Below, in pieces: positions 53,459-53,598 of a stretch of DNA of 53,598 nucleotides. The stretch's first letter is position 1. Each line of letters starts with the position of its first letter. The notes under the pieces were generated by a model. The model was not told the origin of the DNA. It did not search any database and saw only the letters and a list, made by a program, of their open reading frames with translations. The DNA is from JAVWHX01 sp036639875 (GTDB lineage: Bacteria > Bacillota_I > Bacilli_A > Erysipelotrichales > Coprobacillaceae): assembly GCA_036639875.1 (NCBI GenBank), contig JAVWHX010000006.1, positions 1 to 53,598 of the forward strand, in the 5' to 3' direction. Both the position numbers and the translations under genes were made by a program.

Positions 53459-53496
53459 AAGATTTCATTCTCTTTTATGGGAGTGAGATCTTTTTT
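53459..53496 (+). terminator. Terminator of galE operon
   Basis: AAGATTTCATTC and GAGTGAGATCTT form a 12-bp stem with two G-U pairs, followed by six T. Confidence 0.8.
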
Positions 53497-53598
53497 ATTT
53501 TTAAAGTTTTTTAACGTAAAAAGAGCGATGTATTCTCAATGTCGGCAACTTAAGGTATTGATGAAATATCATGTTTATGTATTTTAAAATCTAAAAAC

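Overview
The window looks like chromosomal DNA of a low-GC, Gram-positive gut-type bacterium. The best guess is the class Erysipelotrichia (Coprobacillus / Thomasclavelia / Catenibacterium-like); this is an inference from very AT-rich codon use, GGAGG ribosome sites, many large wall-anchored glycan-active proteins with FIVAR repeats, and the mixture of housekeeping genes. No phage, IS element or CRISPR array was seen.

Region 1 (1-26.8 kb) is a glycan-utilisation locus. Three very large secreted, C-terminally anchored proteins are present: a GH92 alpha-mannosidase (176-6142), a GxGYxYP-type putative glycosidase (7720-12627, minus) and a PL8 polysaccharide lyase with six F5/8C-like modules (15424-21036). 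They are interleaved with two LacI-type regulators, a cytoplasmic GH1 6-phospho-beta-glycosidase and a gutted fourth surface gene (7431). A second, operon-like part carries an orphan PTS EIIC, a GH4 glycosidase with an unusual CAGG metal-site motif, a SIS-domain sugar-phosphate protein and a PRD regulator. TTCAAGT-type direct repeats with a 20-23 bp period lie upstream of all four large or GH1 genes and of the remnant, so the first part looks like one regulon.

Region 2 (26.8-30.4 kb) holds a CPBP membrane protease with an XRE regulator, a radical-SAM protein, and an unknown small membrane-anchored protein preceded by a 16-codon leader.

Region 3 (30.4-33.4 kb) is the most interesting part. 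Between tRNA-Gln(CTG), next to gltX, and tRNA-Glu(CTC) sits an Abi_2/AbiF-type HEPN protein. Just upstream of it are two tandem copies of a small structured RNA that share a perfect 38-nt core, while their terminal hairpins keep the fold with changed sequence. This fits an HEPN toxin with an RNA antitoxin (AbiF-RNA type), a group linked to the ancestry of Cas13.

Region 4 (33.4-41.6 kb) holds murA, rpmE, and a three-gene unit of an unknown surface protein, a rare REC-LytTR-REC-winged-helix fused response regulator, and a 7TM histidine kinase. A bactofilin and a cytidylate-kinase-like protein follow.

Region 5 (41.7-53.6 kb) is mostly housekeeping: a large PAS/GGDEF/EAL/PASx3/GGDEF cyclic-di-GMP protein, walJ, rlmH, ald, an NlpC/P60 endopeptidase, an EF-G-like GTPase, and an operon of a small membrane protein, cyclophilin, thioredoxin-fold protein and galE.
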